Part shown: positions 8,441 through 16,403 of the stretch, piece after piece
How positions within the stretch are numbered: position 1 is the first letter of the stretch
Layout of the letters: each line of letters begins with the position of its first letter
NCBI GenBank assembly: GCA_020344415.1
Contig: CP070825.1
Coordinates: 3,094,991-3,158,990, forward strand
From: Candidatus Aminicenantota bacterium
GTDB lineage: Bacteria > Acidobacteriota > Aminicenantia > Aminicenantales > Aminicenantaceae
DNA: 64,000 nucleotides
Direction: 5' to 3'
Program-made: the position numbers and the translations under genes
The notes under the pieces: model-generated
What the model was told of the DNA's origin: nothing
The model's input: the letters and a program-made list of their open reading frames with translations, nothing else
The model's database searches: none

Positions 8441-8550
8441 ACATGGCCTGTTTCTCAATTAGCGACTAAAATTAACAAAAAAAAGAATTTTTTAATTGAG
8501 GCAACCTTTTTTGTCTCTGTTTCATCTTTATAGATTGAGGAAGAAAAAAG

Positions 8551-9228
8551 ATGTCCAAATCAGGAGCTGAGCTAGTCCTTAACGGGTCAAGAATTGAGGA
8601 TGGAAGTTATATTAAAATTGGTTTACACTATCCAATCGTGACACAAGAAGATAAAAGCCAAGCAATGGAAAAAGACGTAGAAAAAGCTGATTTCCTCATT
8701 GATTTAGTAAAGCGCAGCCGTAGGGGGGACTTAGAGGCTATGGAAGGCATTTATGAACACTATAAGCGCCCTATTTTCAATCTTATTTACCGTCATATTT
8801 ATAACCGTGATGTTGCTGAAGATCTACTCCAAGATATTTTTGTTAAAGTTTTTACACATATGCATACTCTCCAGAGAAATGATACTTTCTCAGGTTGGGT
8901 TTATCGGATTGCGCTTAACACCTGCTATAGCTATTTAAGAGGGACGAAAAGTCAGCTCCAGAAAACCGTATCCCTTAGTGATGTGGAAGGAACCATCGCG
9001 GAGAAAATTGACGACTATGATGACACTCTGATGAGAAAACCGCTGGAGGAAGCGATCCAGAAACTCCCTCACAGATTAAAGAGCATTTTTCTTCTGCATG
9101 ATGTTCAGGGTTTCAAGCATGAGGAAATTTCTCAGATCCTTGGATGCTCTGTAGGGACATCCAAATCCCAGCTTTTCAAAGCGAGAATGAAAATCAGGGG
9201 ATACCTTAAAAATAAACAAAATCAATAA
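8551..9228 (+). CDS. ECF-type RNA polymerase sigma factor
   Basis: A 225-residue sigma-70-family protein. Residues about 58-125 hold region 2 (RGDLEAMEGIYEHYKRPIFNLI, DVAEDLLQDIFVKVF, FSGWVYRIALNTCYSYLR) and residues about 165-218 hold region 4 (EAIQKLPHRLKSIFLLHDVQGFKHEEISQILGCSVGTSKSQLFKARM). It has about 45 extra N-terminal residues beyond the usual ECF start; a later ATG at 8665 lacks a Shine-Dalgarno, whereas GAGGA lies upstream of 8551. It is followed after 12 bp by its likely anti-sigma factor and then a DUF4097 protein, a typical self-regulated envelope-response cluster. Confidence 0.92.
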   Translation: MSKSGAELVLNGSRIEDGSYIKIGLHYPIVTQEDKSQAMEKDVEKADFLIDLVKRSRRGDLEAMEGIYEHYKRPIFNLIYRHIYNRDVAEDLLQDIFVKVFTHMHTLQRNDTFSGWVYRIALNTCYSYLRGTKSQLQKTVSLSDVEGTIAEKIDDYDDTLMRKPLEEAIQKLPHRLKSIFLLHDVQGFKHEEISQILGCSVGTSKSQLFKARMKIRGYLKNKQNQ

Positions 9229-9240
9229 AGAGGTAAGACA

Positions 9241-9939
9241 ATGAGATGCGCAAAAGCAAAGAAATTAATCAGCGAATATATAGACGGCAATCTGGGTGCC
9301 GAGAAAAGTGTGGGCCTTGAACAGCATCTCGATACCTGCGCAGATTGCCAGACGCTTTTAAAGGATTTTCAGACCATCACTCAGGATGCCCAGGAACTTA
9401 AAGAGGATTCGCCTTCTCCACATGCATGGCTCAAGATAAAAGAAAGACTGACTACAGAAGAGCAGAAGGTATTGGCTTTACAGCCGCAAAAAAAGAGATG
9501 GTTTCATTTTCCACAGCCAAGGCTTAAATATGCACTCAGCTCAGCACTGGTATTGGTTGTTATGGTTGGGATAGTCATCTTCGGCATATGGTATGTGAAA
9601 GGAAGAGGAATTTTGGAAGGTCTTGATGCTCAAAGCTATACTCTTGCCAAATTAGCGGAAGCCGAGCGCCATTATCAGCTAGCTATAGAAGCGCTCTGGG
9701 AGGCCGTATCTTCTCAGGAAGAGAGCCTCGACCCTCAAGTTGTGAAGGTTTTCCGGACAAACCTTGAGATTATAGACATGTCTATCGCCGATTGCAGGCA
9801 AGCAGTGCTAAGCCAGCCTGAAGACATCGAGGCACGTAACTATCTTTTAACTGCGTACAAAAAGAAAGTGGATTTCCTGAATGAAATGATGGTTGCTAGG
9901 GAGACTTCGTCTCGACAAAAGGCAAAAACAACAATTTAA
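9241..9939 (+). CDS. Membrane-bound zinc-finger anti-sigma factor
   Basis: 232 residues. The N-terminal cytoplasmic part has the ZAS-type zinc-binding motif: a first cysteine at residue 3, then HLDTCADC (residues about 30-37), giving the His-x3-Cys-x2-Cys core. A single membrane span (ALSSALVLVVMVGIVIFGIWYV, about residues 97-118) is followed by a helical extracytoplasmic domain of about 110 residues. This is the classic arrangement of an anti-sigma factor that holds the cognate ECF sigma at the membrane until an envelope signal arrives. The signal is not evident from sequence. Confidence 0.88.
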   Translation: MRCAKAKKLISEYIDGNLGAEKSVGLEQHLDTCADCQTLLKDFQTITQDAQELKEDSPSPHAWLKIKERLTTEEQKVLALQPQKKRWFHFPQPRLKYALSSALVLVVMVGIVIFGIWYVKGRGILEGLDAQSYTLAKLAEAERHYQLAIEALWEAVSSQEESLDPQVVKVFRTNLEIIDMSIADCRQAVLSQPEDIEARNYLLTAYKKKVDFLNEMMVARETSSRQKAKTTI

Positions 9940-9974
9940 AATAGATTTTAATGATCGAATAAAGGAGAAAAGGC

Positions 9975-10934
9975 ATGAAATTAAGAAAGACAATCACCTC
10001 AATGGCATTTATAACCTTACTGATTTTCTTTATGGGGTTTATTCCAGCAGAATCTGGAATAGGAGCAAAGGAGAAATATGAGGAGAAGTTCGAAAAAACC
10101 GTCCCGGTCGCTAAAGATGGAAAAGTTGATGTAAGAAATATCTCTGGAAGCATCGAGGTCACAACCTGGGATAGGGCTGAAGTGAAAATTGAGGCCCTTA
10201 AAATATCCAAAGCCTCTTCGCTCTCTAAGGCTGAAGAGAACGCCGGGAAAGTGACCATAGATGTCTATAAAGAAGATAGTATTGTAAGGATAGAGACTAA
10301 ATACCCAGAAAGGCGTATTAGGTCTTTAAGTGTCTCTGTAAATTATAGCTTAACGATTCCCTCAAAGGCTGCCATAGAAGCTAAATCTGTCAGTGGTGGT
10401 GTCAGGCTTGAAAATATTGGAGGCATGGTTGAGGCCGGTACTGTAAGCGGGAGCGTGAGGTTAATGACTGCAGAAAAAGGAGCAGATCTCCACACAACAA
10501 GCGGAGGTATAGAAGCAGAAGATATCACAGGTGATGTTGACTTACATGTTACATCCGGGAGCATTACCGCTAGGCGTATAAAAGGCTCTGTGACTGCAGA
10601 AACAGTGAGCGGAAGCGTAAAGCTGCTGGATGTTTCTGAAGCCAGAGTCGTAAAAGGAAAAGCTTTAAGTGGCTCTGTCATCTATGAGGGCAACCTTAGA
10701 GCAGATGGAAGATATTCCCTGAAGACTCACAGCGGGCGAATCGAGATAAGAATCCCCTCTAACTCTGCGTTTGATCTTGAAGCCAAGACATTCAGCGGCT
10801 CTATCAACAGTGATTTCGATATCACAATTTCCGGAAAGATCAGCAAAAGAAAGATTAGAGGAAGCGTAAACGGCGGTGGAGCTAATGTGGAGCTTTCCGC
10901 TTTTAGTGGCGGTATTTACATAAAAAAGAGATAA
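9975..10934 (+). CDS. Exported DUF4097-family beta-helical protein
   Basis: 319 residues with a signal peptide (about residues 1-33, hydrophobic core MAFITLLIFFMGFIPA). The mature part contains many short repeats ending in SG(S/G) (NISGSIEV, SVSGGVRL, TVSGSVRL, TTSGGIEA, VTSGSITA, TVSGSVKL, TFSGSI, AFSGGI), the stacked-strand pattern of DUF4097. Such proteins are periplasmic or surface-exposed and often cotranscribed with ECF sigma/anti-sigma pairs. GGAG lies 8 nt upstream. It is the likely output or sensor component of the cluster and is followed by a strong terminator. Confidence 0.86.
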   Translation: MKLRKTITSMAFITLLIFFMGFIPAESGIGAKEKYEEKFEKTVPVAKDGKVDVRNISGSIEVTTWDRAEVKIEALKISKASSLSKAEENAGKVTIDVYKEDSIVRIETKYPERRIRSLSVSVNYSLTIPSKAAIEAKSVSGGVRLENIGGMVEAGTVSGSVRLMTAEKGADLHTTSGGIEAEDITGDVDLHVTSGSITARRIKGSVTAETVSGSVKLLDVSEARVVKGKALSGSVIYEGNLRADGRYSLKTHSGRIEIRIPSNSAFDLEAKTFSGSINSDFDITISGKISKRKIRGSVNGGGANVELSAFSGGIYIKKR

Positions 10935-10958
10935 TAAACCCAGTTTTATTATCGAAGC

Positions 10959-10993
10959 GGAGGAGAACAGCTTTGTTCTCCTCCTTTTTTTTT
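10959..10993 (+). terminator. Intrinsic terminator of the sigma/anti-sigma/DUF4097 operon
   Basis: GGAGGAGAAC (10959-10968) pairs perfectly with GTTCTCCTCC (10975-10984) around a 6-nt loop, followed by nine T. Confidence 0.9.
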
Positions 10994-11009
10994 ACCCTCT
11001 TGTGTTCTG

Positions 11010-11122
11010 TAGGGGCTTGATTTATTTTATGTAAGGGCTTGATTTATCAGACCCACCTGCCTCTTAATGTAGGGGTTTGATTTATCAAACCCACCTGCCG
11101 AAAAAGGGGACAGTCCCCTTTT
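11010..11122. repeat. Three GGGCTTGAT-type palindromes and a GGGGACAGTCCCC hairpin
   Basis: Degraded copies of the GGGCTTGAT/ATCAAGCCC palindrome occur around 11013, 11035-11058 and 11073-11098, followed directly by AAAAAGGGGACAGTCCCC (11101-11118) and a T-rich run. The same hairpin recurs at 51474-51528. This accounts for most of the gap between the terminator and the next gene. Confidence 0.65.
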
Positions 11123-11229
11123 CCCTTTTTTTCTTGACCGCGCATTTGTGAGGCGCTATTATAGAAAACTTATAATAATTATAGAAATTCATTTGATCTT
11201 TTGAAAAGACAAATCCTGAAAGGAGTCTA

Positions 11230-12591
11230 ATGAGCAAAAAAGAGAAATCAAAGGAATCGAATCGAGAAGGTTTGAGCCGCCGCCGATTTCTTGGGGGAGC
11301 CCTTGCTTCCCTAGCAGGTGCCGGGTTATATGGGCAGGATAAGGTTTTTGGAACCGCGAGCTCACTCGGTTCTAATGGTCCTTCCAACGATGGAGAACTA
11401 AAAATCAAGGAATTCCGCACCCTGGGACGCACTGGATTCAAGGTTTCTGATATCGGGCTCGGCAGTGGAGAGACGACGGATCCTGCTTTGCTAGAGGCTG
11501 TGCTGGATGCTGGAATCAACTACATCGATACTGCAGAAAATTATGTAAGAGGACAGGTAGAGAGCACAATTGGAAGTGTTCTAAAGAAACGCAACCGAAA
11601 ATCTATCTTTATATCCACAAAGCTGGGATTAGGGAGAAAAGTAACTAAAGAATCCATTATCAAAAGGGCGAACAAATGTTTGGAGAGGCTCCAGACAGAT
11701 TACATCGACTGCTTGATGATTCATATGCCTTCAACGGTTGAAGCGCTGAAGACTGAAGAATTTCATTCTGCAGTTGCCGAACTCAAGACAGAAGGAAAGG
11801 TCCGATTCTGCGGTCTTTCTAACCACGGTTCCCAATGGCAAGAAGTACCGGAGACTATGGAGAAGGTCTGTCTCGCAGCGGCCGAAGATGGTCGGTTCGA
11901 TGTTGCGCTGTTTGTCTATAACTTCATGCAGAGAGACATGGGAGAGAAGATATTGAAAGCCTACAAGGAAAAAAACATCGGGACAACCCTAATGAAGACC
12001 AATCCTGCTGCCACCTACAACAGAATGAAAGCGGGTATCGATAAAATGAAAGAAGAGGGAAAGAAGATTCCTGATTTCTATAATAAGCTCATGGATAGAC
12101 TCAAGGCCCGAGTTGATCAGGCTGAAGCCTTCAAGAAAGAACAAGGCCTCACAAGTTTTGACCAGTTGAGAGATGCAGCGATCAAGTTTGTCCTCAGCCA
12201 TCCTGGTGTGCATTCAGCCTGCCCCACCATTGGAAATTACAGCCAATTAGAGGCCTATGTTGCCCTATCCGGGAAGAAGTTAGAGCCTAAAGAGGCGAAA
12301 ATGCTGTCTGCCTACAAGTCAACATACGGCCAGTTCTATTGTCGTCATGCTTGCGGAGAGTGTGAATCACGGTGTCCGCGCGGAGTGCCTGTCAATACCA
12401 TCATGCGCTATAATCATTATTTTGAAGCCCAGGGACGTGAAAAAACTGCGATGGTCAAATATGCAGCTCTTCAAGCGAATAAGGCTGATAACTGTCTGAA
12501 TTGTTCGGGAAATTGCGAGAGGGCTTGCCCTTACGGAGTTCCTATACAAGGCTTGCTGGCTTTAGCCCACCAGACACTCTCGCTGGCATAA
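11230..12591 (+). CDS. Tat-exported aldo/keto reductase fused to a 4Fe-4S ferredoxin domain
   Basis: 453 residues. A twin-arginine signal (SRRRFLGGALASLAGAG, residues about 17-33) predicts folded export. Residues about 60-340 form an aldo/keto reductase barrel, with the catalytic tetrad visible as Asp and Tyr in YIDTAENY, Lys in ISTKLG and His in LMIHMPS. The C-terminus carries cysteine clusters (CRHACGECESRCP and CLNCSGNCERACP), matching a ferredoxin-type iron-sulfur domain. This fusion is known among AKRs of anaerobes and Bacteroidota/Acidobacteriota-like genomes. The substrate is unknown. AAAGGAG 6 nt upstream supports the ATG. It is monocistronic by spacing. Confidence 0.9.
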   Translation: MSKKEKSKESNREGLSRRRFLGGALASLAGAGLYGQDKVFGTASSLGSNGPSNDGELKIKEFRTLGRTGFKVSDIGLGSGETTDPALLEAVLDAGINYIDTAENYVRGQVESTIGSVLKKRNRKSIFISTKLGLGRKVTKESIIKRANKCLERLQTDYIDCLMIHMPSTVEALKTEEFHSAVAELKTEGKVRFCGLSNHGSQWQEVPETMEKVCLAAAEDGRFDVALFVYNFMQRDMGEKILKAYKEKNIGTTLMKTNPAATYNRMKAGIDKMKEEGKKIPDFYNKLMDRLKARVDQAEAFKKEQGLTSFDQLRDAAIKFVLSHPGVHSACPTIGNYSQLEAYVALSGKKLEPKEAKMLSAYKSTYGQFYCRHACGECESRCPRGVPVNTIMRYNHYFEAQGREKTAMVKYAALQANKADNCLNCSGNCERACPYGVPIQGLLALAHQTLSLA

Positions 12592-12599
12592 ATAGCGCT

Positions 12600-12640
12600 G
12601 ATTTTTCTCCTCGGCGGAGCTTTTCTTTTTTTTTAATAAA
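12600..12640. terminator. Possible weak terminator between convergent genes
   Basis: CTCC-TCGGC-GGAG (about 12617-12629) forms a short hairpin followed by a T-rich run on the plus strand. The stem is only 4 bp, so this is tentative. Confidence 0.3.
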
Positions 12641-12676
12641 ACAATTTTGACTCTCATCCCCTAAAATCCAGTTCAA

Positions 12677-13840
12677 TCAGTGAGGGTGGCAGGCTTTTTC
12701 GAGCTCTTCCCTGACTTTTTCCAAATACCGGGGATAAGTATATTTCTTCTCTGCTAGCTCTTTAGCTGCGTGGGCGCGTTTTTGGGCATCGGTGTTTCCA
12801 AGGGAAAAGCAAATTCCATCTGCCAGGCTCTGGGGGTTAGGATCGACAAGAACAGCATTTTCCGGGCCTAAAACCTGGGTATGGGCCCAGAGATTGGTGG
12901 CAACAACAGGCTTTCCCGATTTGAGGAAAGAATAGATTTTTAGAGGCGTGTTTGTGCCTAAAAGACGTGGAGAGACAAGCACATCTGCTATTGAAATATA
13001 GAGAGGAATCTCTGAAGGAATAACCTCACCAGCGAAGATGATTTTATGGGATATGTCCATCGCTTCTGCTTTTCTCCGCATCTTTTCGCTGTCGGCCTTG
13101 CTTCCTCCAACAAGGAGAAAAAAGACTCTTTCGTCTTTTATTTTTGCCGCAGCCTTCAGGAGAAGCGGAATGCCCTGATAGGGCTCGAAATTTCCAGTGT
13201 AGAGGATAATCTTTTCTCCTTTGGGAGCAAACATTCTCTTTTTATTCTGTATTTGGTCTTCTGAGAATTCTTGATTAATAAAGTCCAGGAAGTTTTCAAG
13301 AAGGATGGCTTTTTTCCCGTAACCGGCCTTTTCCGCTTTTTTCAACAGATCAAGACAGATGACGATCAAGGCGTGGGAATTTTTCAGGCTGTATTTTTCA
13401 ATCCCCTGTAAAAATTTTTTTAAAATCTTTGAATGAGAGAAGGTGAAAGTTTCTAGTTGATCAGGAAGGCTTGAATGCATGTCGTAGATATGAGGCATGC
13501 GCCAGATTTTTGCGAGGATCGCTCCTGGCCAAGCTGCCTCTTCATGGGAAAAAAGCAGATCATACGGCTTGATTGTCAGTTGAAATAAGGCTTTAAAAAA
13601 AAGTAGAAAGTCAAGGGGGACTTTGATAAAAGAAGGACCGATTTTTACTCTTCGTATGAAAAAAAGATCAGGAATCCTGAGAATTTTTAGGTCTTGAATC
13701 CTAACGTCCTCTCCGAGATGGTAGGTAATCAGGTCAACTTTATGACCGAGTTCTGAAAGAGCTCTTATTCTGAAATATATACTGATAGGAGTGCCCCGAG
13801 GCTGGAGAAAGGGTTGTGGAGCGAGCATCAGGATGTTCAT
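12677..13840 (-). CDS. Glycosyltransferase family 4 (GT-B fold)
   Basis: 387 residues. The N-terminal Rossmann half begins MNILMLAPQPFLQPRGTPISIYFRIRALSELGHKV, with the usual GT4 acceptor-side glycine-rich loop. The C-terminal half contains KIILYTGNFEPYQGIPLLLKA, a segment around IPLYISIADVLVSPRLLGTNTPLKIYSFLKSGKPVVATNL, with the ExxL-like nucleotide-sugar region replaced by TNTPLKIYSFL, and a final helical tail. It is 12 bp downstream of a GT2 transferase and probably works with it in lipid-linked glycan or LPS assembly. Donor and acceptor are not predictable from sequence. Confidence 0.85.
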   Translation of the reverse strand: MNILMLAPQPFLQPRGTPISIYFRIRALSELGHKVDLITYHLGEDVRIQDLKILRIPDLFFIRRVKIGPSFIKVPLDFLLFFKALFQLTIKPYDLLFSHEEAAWPGAILAKIWRMPHIYDMHSSLPDQLETFTFSHSKILKKFLQGIEKYSLKNSHALIVICLDLLKKAEKAGYGKKAILLENFLDFINQEFSEDQIQNKKRMFAPKGEKIILYTGNFEPYQGIPLLLKAAAKIKDERVFFLLVGGSKADSEKMRRKAEAMDISHKIIFAGEVIPSEIPLYISIADVLVSPRLLGTNTPLKIYSFLKSGKPVVATNLWAHTQVLGPENAVLVDPNPQSLADGICFSLGNTDAQKRAHAAKELAEKKYTYPRYLEKVREELEKACHPH

Positions 13841-13852
13841 TGCGTATTGACT

Positions 13853-14827
13853 TTAGGTTTTTTCTTTATCAGAGTCGACAATTTCTTTGACAAAGTAGAT
13901 GCTTTTTTTTGCAGATTCATGGTAAGCGCGAACCATGATCTCAGCCAGAAGACCCAGAGTTATAAATTGAATGCCTATCACGATAAGCAAGATGGCTAGG
14001 AGAAGCAGCGGCCGGCCGGCGATGCCCCGCATAAGGATGAGTCGCTGGTAGGATAGGTAAAGGGCCAGGATCCCTCCAGTGAGACCGCTTATGAGTCCTA
14101 TAAGGCCAAATATCTGTAACGGCCGAGTGGAGTAACTCAAGAGAAATTTTACAGTCAAAAGATCCAGTATGACTCTTACGAAGCGGAAAATGCTGTATTT
14201 TGATTTCCCGCGCCGACGCGGGCGGTGGCTTACCTTGACTTCAGCAATAGAGACGCCCATATCGCTTGCTATCGCTGGTATAAAACGATGGAGTTCTCCA
14301 TAGAGTCTTATGTTCTTTATGACATCTTTGCGAAAGGCCTTCAGTGTGCAGCCGTAATCATGGAGTTTGACTCTGGTTATAGTTGAGATGAACCAGTTGG
14401 CGATAGAAGACGGAAGGCGCCGAGTCAGAAATCTATCTTTTCTATTCTCCCTCCACCCGTTGACGATATCGAAACCCATTTCAATTCTTTCAATGAGACG
14501 GAAAAAATCTTCAGGATCGTTCTGTAGGTCTGCGTCCAAAGTAATGATGATTTCACCTTTTGCGTAATCAAAGCCCGCAACAAGAGCAGCAGTCTGTCCG
14601 AAGTTCTTCCTCAGCCTAATGATTTTAACCCTTGAATCCTCTTTTTGAATTTTTTTAAGCACGGGAACGGATTCATCCCAACTCCCGTCATCGACAAAGA
14701 TCATCTCATAGGATTTGTCAATCTTTATGCAGGAATCAGTTATTTCCCTGAAGAGTTCATGCAAATTATCTGCTTCGTTATAGACAGGAATGATGAAAGA
14801 GAGATCCAGACACCCGGTTTTGCTCAT
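13853..14827 (-). CDS. GT2 polyprenyl-phosphate glycosyltransferase (DPM1/GtrB/ArnC-like)
   Basis: About 324 residues. The GT-A domain starts LDLSFIIPVYNEADNL, has the DxD-type motif LDADLQNDPEDF (about residues 96-107) and a WRENRKDRFLTRRLPS segment followed by the acceptor region. Two membrane spans near the C-terminus (LQIFGLIGLISGLTGGILALYL and LLLLAILLIVIGIQFITLGLLAEIMV) are typical of GtrB/ArnC proteins that transfer a sugar to undecaprenyl phosphate. I prefer the ATG at 14827 over 14836, because the first ATG overlaps a -10-like TATTAT. The resulting mRNA would be leaderless. It is divergent from the receiver gene. Confidence 0.87.
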   Translation of the reverse strand: MSKTGCLDLSFIIPVYNEADNLHELFREITDSCIKIDKSYEMIFVDDGSWDESVPVLKKIQKEDSRVKIIRLRKNFGQTAALVAGFDYAKGEIIITLDADLQNDPEDFFRLIERIEMGFDIVNGWRENRKDRFLTRRLPSSIANWFISTITRVKLHDYGCTLKAFRKDVIKNIRLYGELHRFIPAIASDMGVSIAEVKVSHRPRRRGKSKYSIFRFVRVILDLLTVKFLLSYSTRPLQIFGLIGLISGLTGGILALYLSYQRLILMRGIAGRPLLLLAILLIVIGIQFITLGLLAEIMVRAYHESAKKSIYFVKEIVDSDKEKT

Positions 14828-14834
14828 GTATGGC

Positions 14835-14864
14835 ATAATATCACAAGGAAATTACGCCAATCAA
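14835..14864 (-). promoter_or_regulatory. Promoter of the glycosyltransferase pair, apparently leaderless
   Basis: On the minus strand TTGATT (14864-14859) and TATTAT (14840-14835) are 18 nt apart. The ATG at 14827 lies 7 nt beyond the -10 element, and no Shine-Dalgarno is present. Confidence 0.5.
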
Positions 14865-15039
14865 CTCACATGCCGGGTTCAGGCGCACACAAAATGAATT
14901 TTATTGACTGAGACAAGCCTCTGCAGGGCGATAAATAAATTTTTCTTTCCTTTTGATTTTCTGGCGTAATCCGTAATAAAGATAACTATATCTCCTGATT
15001 ATCTAATACCCCACTTTTCGTAATAGAGCCCCGTTGACG

Positions 15040-15068
15040 TTGACAATCGAACAGGAAAATTTTAAAAT
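15040..15068 (+). promoter_or_regulatory. Promoter of the receiver/accD/folC operon, apparently leaderless
   Basis: TTGACA (15040-15045) and TAAAAT (15063-15068) are separated by 17 nt. The ATG at 15081 is only 12 nt past the -10 element, and no Shine-Dalgarno is visible. Confidence 0.6.
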
Positions 15069-15080
15069 TGCTACCTCGCC

Positions 15081-15572
15081 ATGGCAAAAAAGGTAATCCT
15101 TGTCGCAGACTATGATAAAAGGAGCCTGGATTCTATAGCTGAGCTTCTTGCACCCCATAACTATAAGATCATAAGTACGATGGATGGCATTTCTGCCTAT
15201 GAAAAATTCAGAACGGAAATGCCAGATTTGGTTATTCTCGAAGGGATGCTCCCCCGATTACACGGCTTTGACCTGACTCAGAAGATTTACCAGGAGACCA
15301 AGGGGAAGACTCCTGTTATCATTGTAACTGGAGTTTATAAAGGTCCTCAGTATAGAAATGAAGCCATTCGCAACCTGGGTGCGTCCGATTATTTTGAAAA
15401 ACCCTTTGATAAGAGCAAGTTGGTGAAGTCGGTGACGGGTTTACTCAAGGATGAGGTGAAGATAGAGGAGGAAGAGATCATAGATATTCCAGATCTTCCA
15501 GATACGGATTCCGTGATGGAAAATCTTTCACAAAAACTTAAGAGGAAAGCTTCCTCTGCAAAGAAGGAATGA
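15081..15572 (+). CDS. CheY-like receiver protein with Glu at the phosphorylation site
   Basis: 163 residues: a receiver domain (about residues 4-122) and an acidic C-terminal tail, without an output domain. The fold is clear: VILVADYDK supplies the acidic pocket, VTG the conserved threonine strand and DYFEKPF the conserved Lys-Pro. At the phospho-acceptor position the motif reads PDLVILEGMLPR, so the aspartate is replaced by Glu54. Asp-to-Glu replacements often mimic the phosphorylated state, so it may be permanently active. It is followed after 39 bp by accD and folC; a metabolic link is not obvious. Confidence 0.85.
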   Translation: MAKKVILVADYDKRSLDSIAELLAPHNYKIISTMDGISAYEKFRTEMPDLVILEGMLPRLHGFDLTQKIYQETKGKTPVIIVTGVYKGPQYRNEAIRNLGASDYFEKPFDKSKLVKSVTGLLKDEVKIEEEEIIDIPDLPDTDSVMENLSQKLKRKASSAKKE

Positions 15573-15611
15573 TTCTTAAGACGGGGGCTGTGGAGCATTC
15601 AGTAGAGAGTC

Positions 15612-16403
15612 ATGACTCAGCTATGGACGCGTTGTAATAACTGCCGTCGGATTCTATATAAGCAGGATATCCTCGATAATCTATCAGTCTGTCCCTCCTG
15701 CAATTTCCATTTCAGGCTATCGGCTTCAGAGCGCCTAGAGATGCTTTTCGATGACGGACAGTATAACGTCTTAGATCAAAATATCTACCCTCAGGATCCT
15801 CTCAAATTTAAAGATAGTGTGAAATACTCCGAGAGGCTGGAGGAAAACAAGAAGCGCACTCAGCTTCAAGACGCTGTGCTGAATGCAGTAGGGACAATGG
15901 AAGGGATAAGAGTAGTTGTCTCTGCCCTGGACTTTTCCTTTATGGGCGGGAGTATGGGATCTGTTGTTGGAGAAAAAATCACGAGAGCCGCTGAGAAAGC
16001 CCTGGAAGAAGGCTTGCCTCTCATCATAGTCTCCTGTTCTGGGGGAGCAAGAATGCAGGAAGGAGTCCTTTCTCTAATGCAGCTTATGAAGACGAGCTCC
16101 GCTATTGCCAAGCTCGATGAGGCTGGCATCCCTTTTATTTCTGTTTTGACCGACCCTACAACTGGTGGCGTAACAGCCAGCTTTGCCATGCTCGGAGATA
16201 TCAACATCGCGGAGCCGGGCGCTCTTATTGGATTTGCAGGTCCCCGGGTCATCGAGCAGACCATTCGGGAAAAATTGCCCAAGGGATTCCAGCGGTCAGA
16301 ATTTCTCCTCAGCCATGGGATGCTTGATGATGTTGTGGAAAGGAAAAACTTGCGATCTTATCTAATAAAAGCCCTGCGCCTCTTTCTTAACCGTGCTCAA
16401 TGA
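15612..16403 (+). CDS. accD: Acetyl-CoA carboxylase carboxyltransferase beta subunit
   Basis: 263 residues. The N-terminal Cys4 zinc ribbon is present (CNNC at about residues 8-11 and CPSC at about residues 27-30), followed by the crotonase-like carboxyltransferase core with DFSFMGGSMGSVVGEKI, IIVSCSGGARMQEG and DPTTGGVTASFAMLGDI, which line the biotin/CoA site. It forms malonyl-CoA for fatty acid synthesis with AccA, which is not in this window. It is slightly shorter than E. coli AccD (304). Its TGA overlaps the folC ATG by 4 bp, the widespread accD-folC linkage. Confidence 0.95.
   Translation: MTQLWTRCNNCRRILYKQDILDNLSVCPSCNFHFRLSASERLEMLFDDGQYNVLDQNIYPQDPLKFKDSVKYSERLEENKKRTQLQDAVLNAVGTMEGIRVVVSALDFSFMGGSMGSVVGEKITRAAEKALEEGLPLIIVSCSGGARMQEGVLSLMQLMKTSSAIAKLDEAGIPFISVLTDPTTGGVTASFAMLGDINIAEPGALIGFAGPRVIEQTIREKLPKGFQRSEFLLSHGMLDDVVERKNLRSYLIKALRLFLNRAQ

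Noticed and set aside
8288-8533. Plus-strand frame of 81 codons
   Set aside because: It consists of A/T-rich promoter DNA and two copies of the CAGGTCTTGCTTTTTGCC repeat, with no ribosome binding site.
11085-11519. Minus-strand 144-codon frame opposite the AKR start
   Set aside because: It is antisense to the Tat signal and AKR coding region and covers repeat DNA; low-complexity serine-rich translation.
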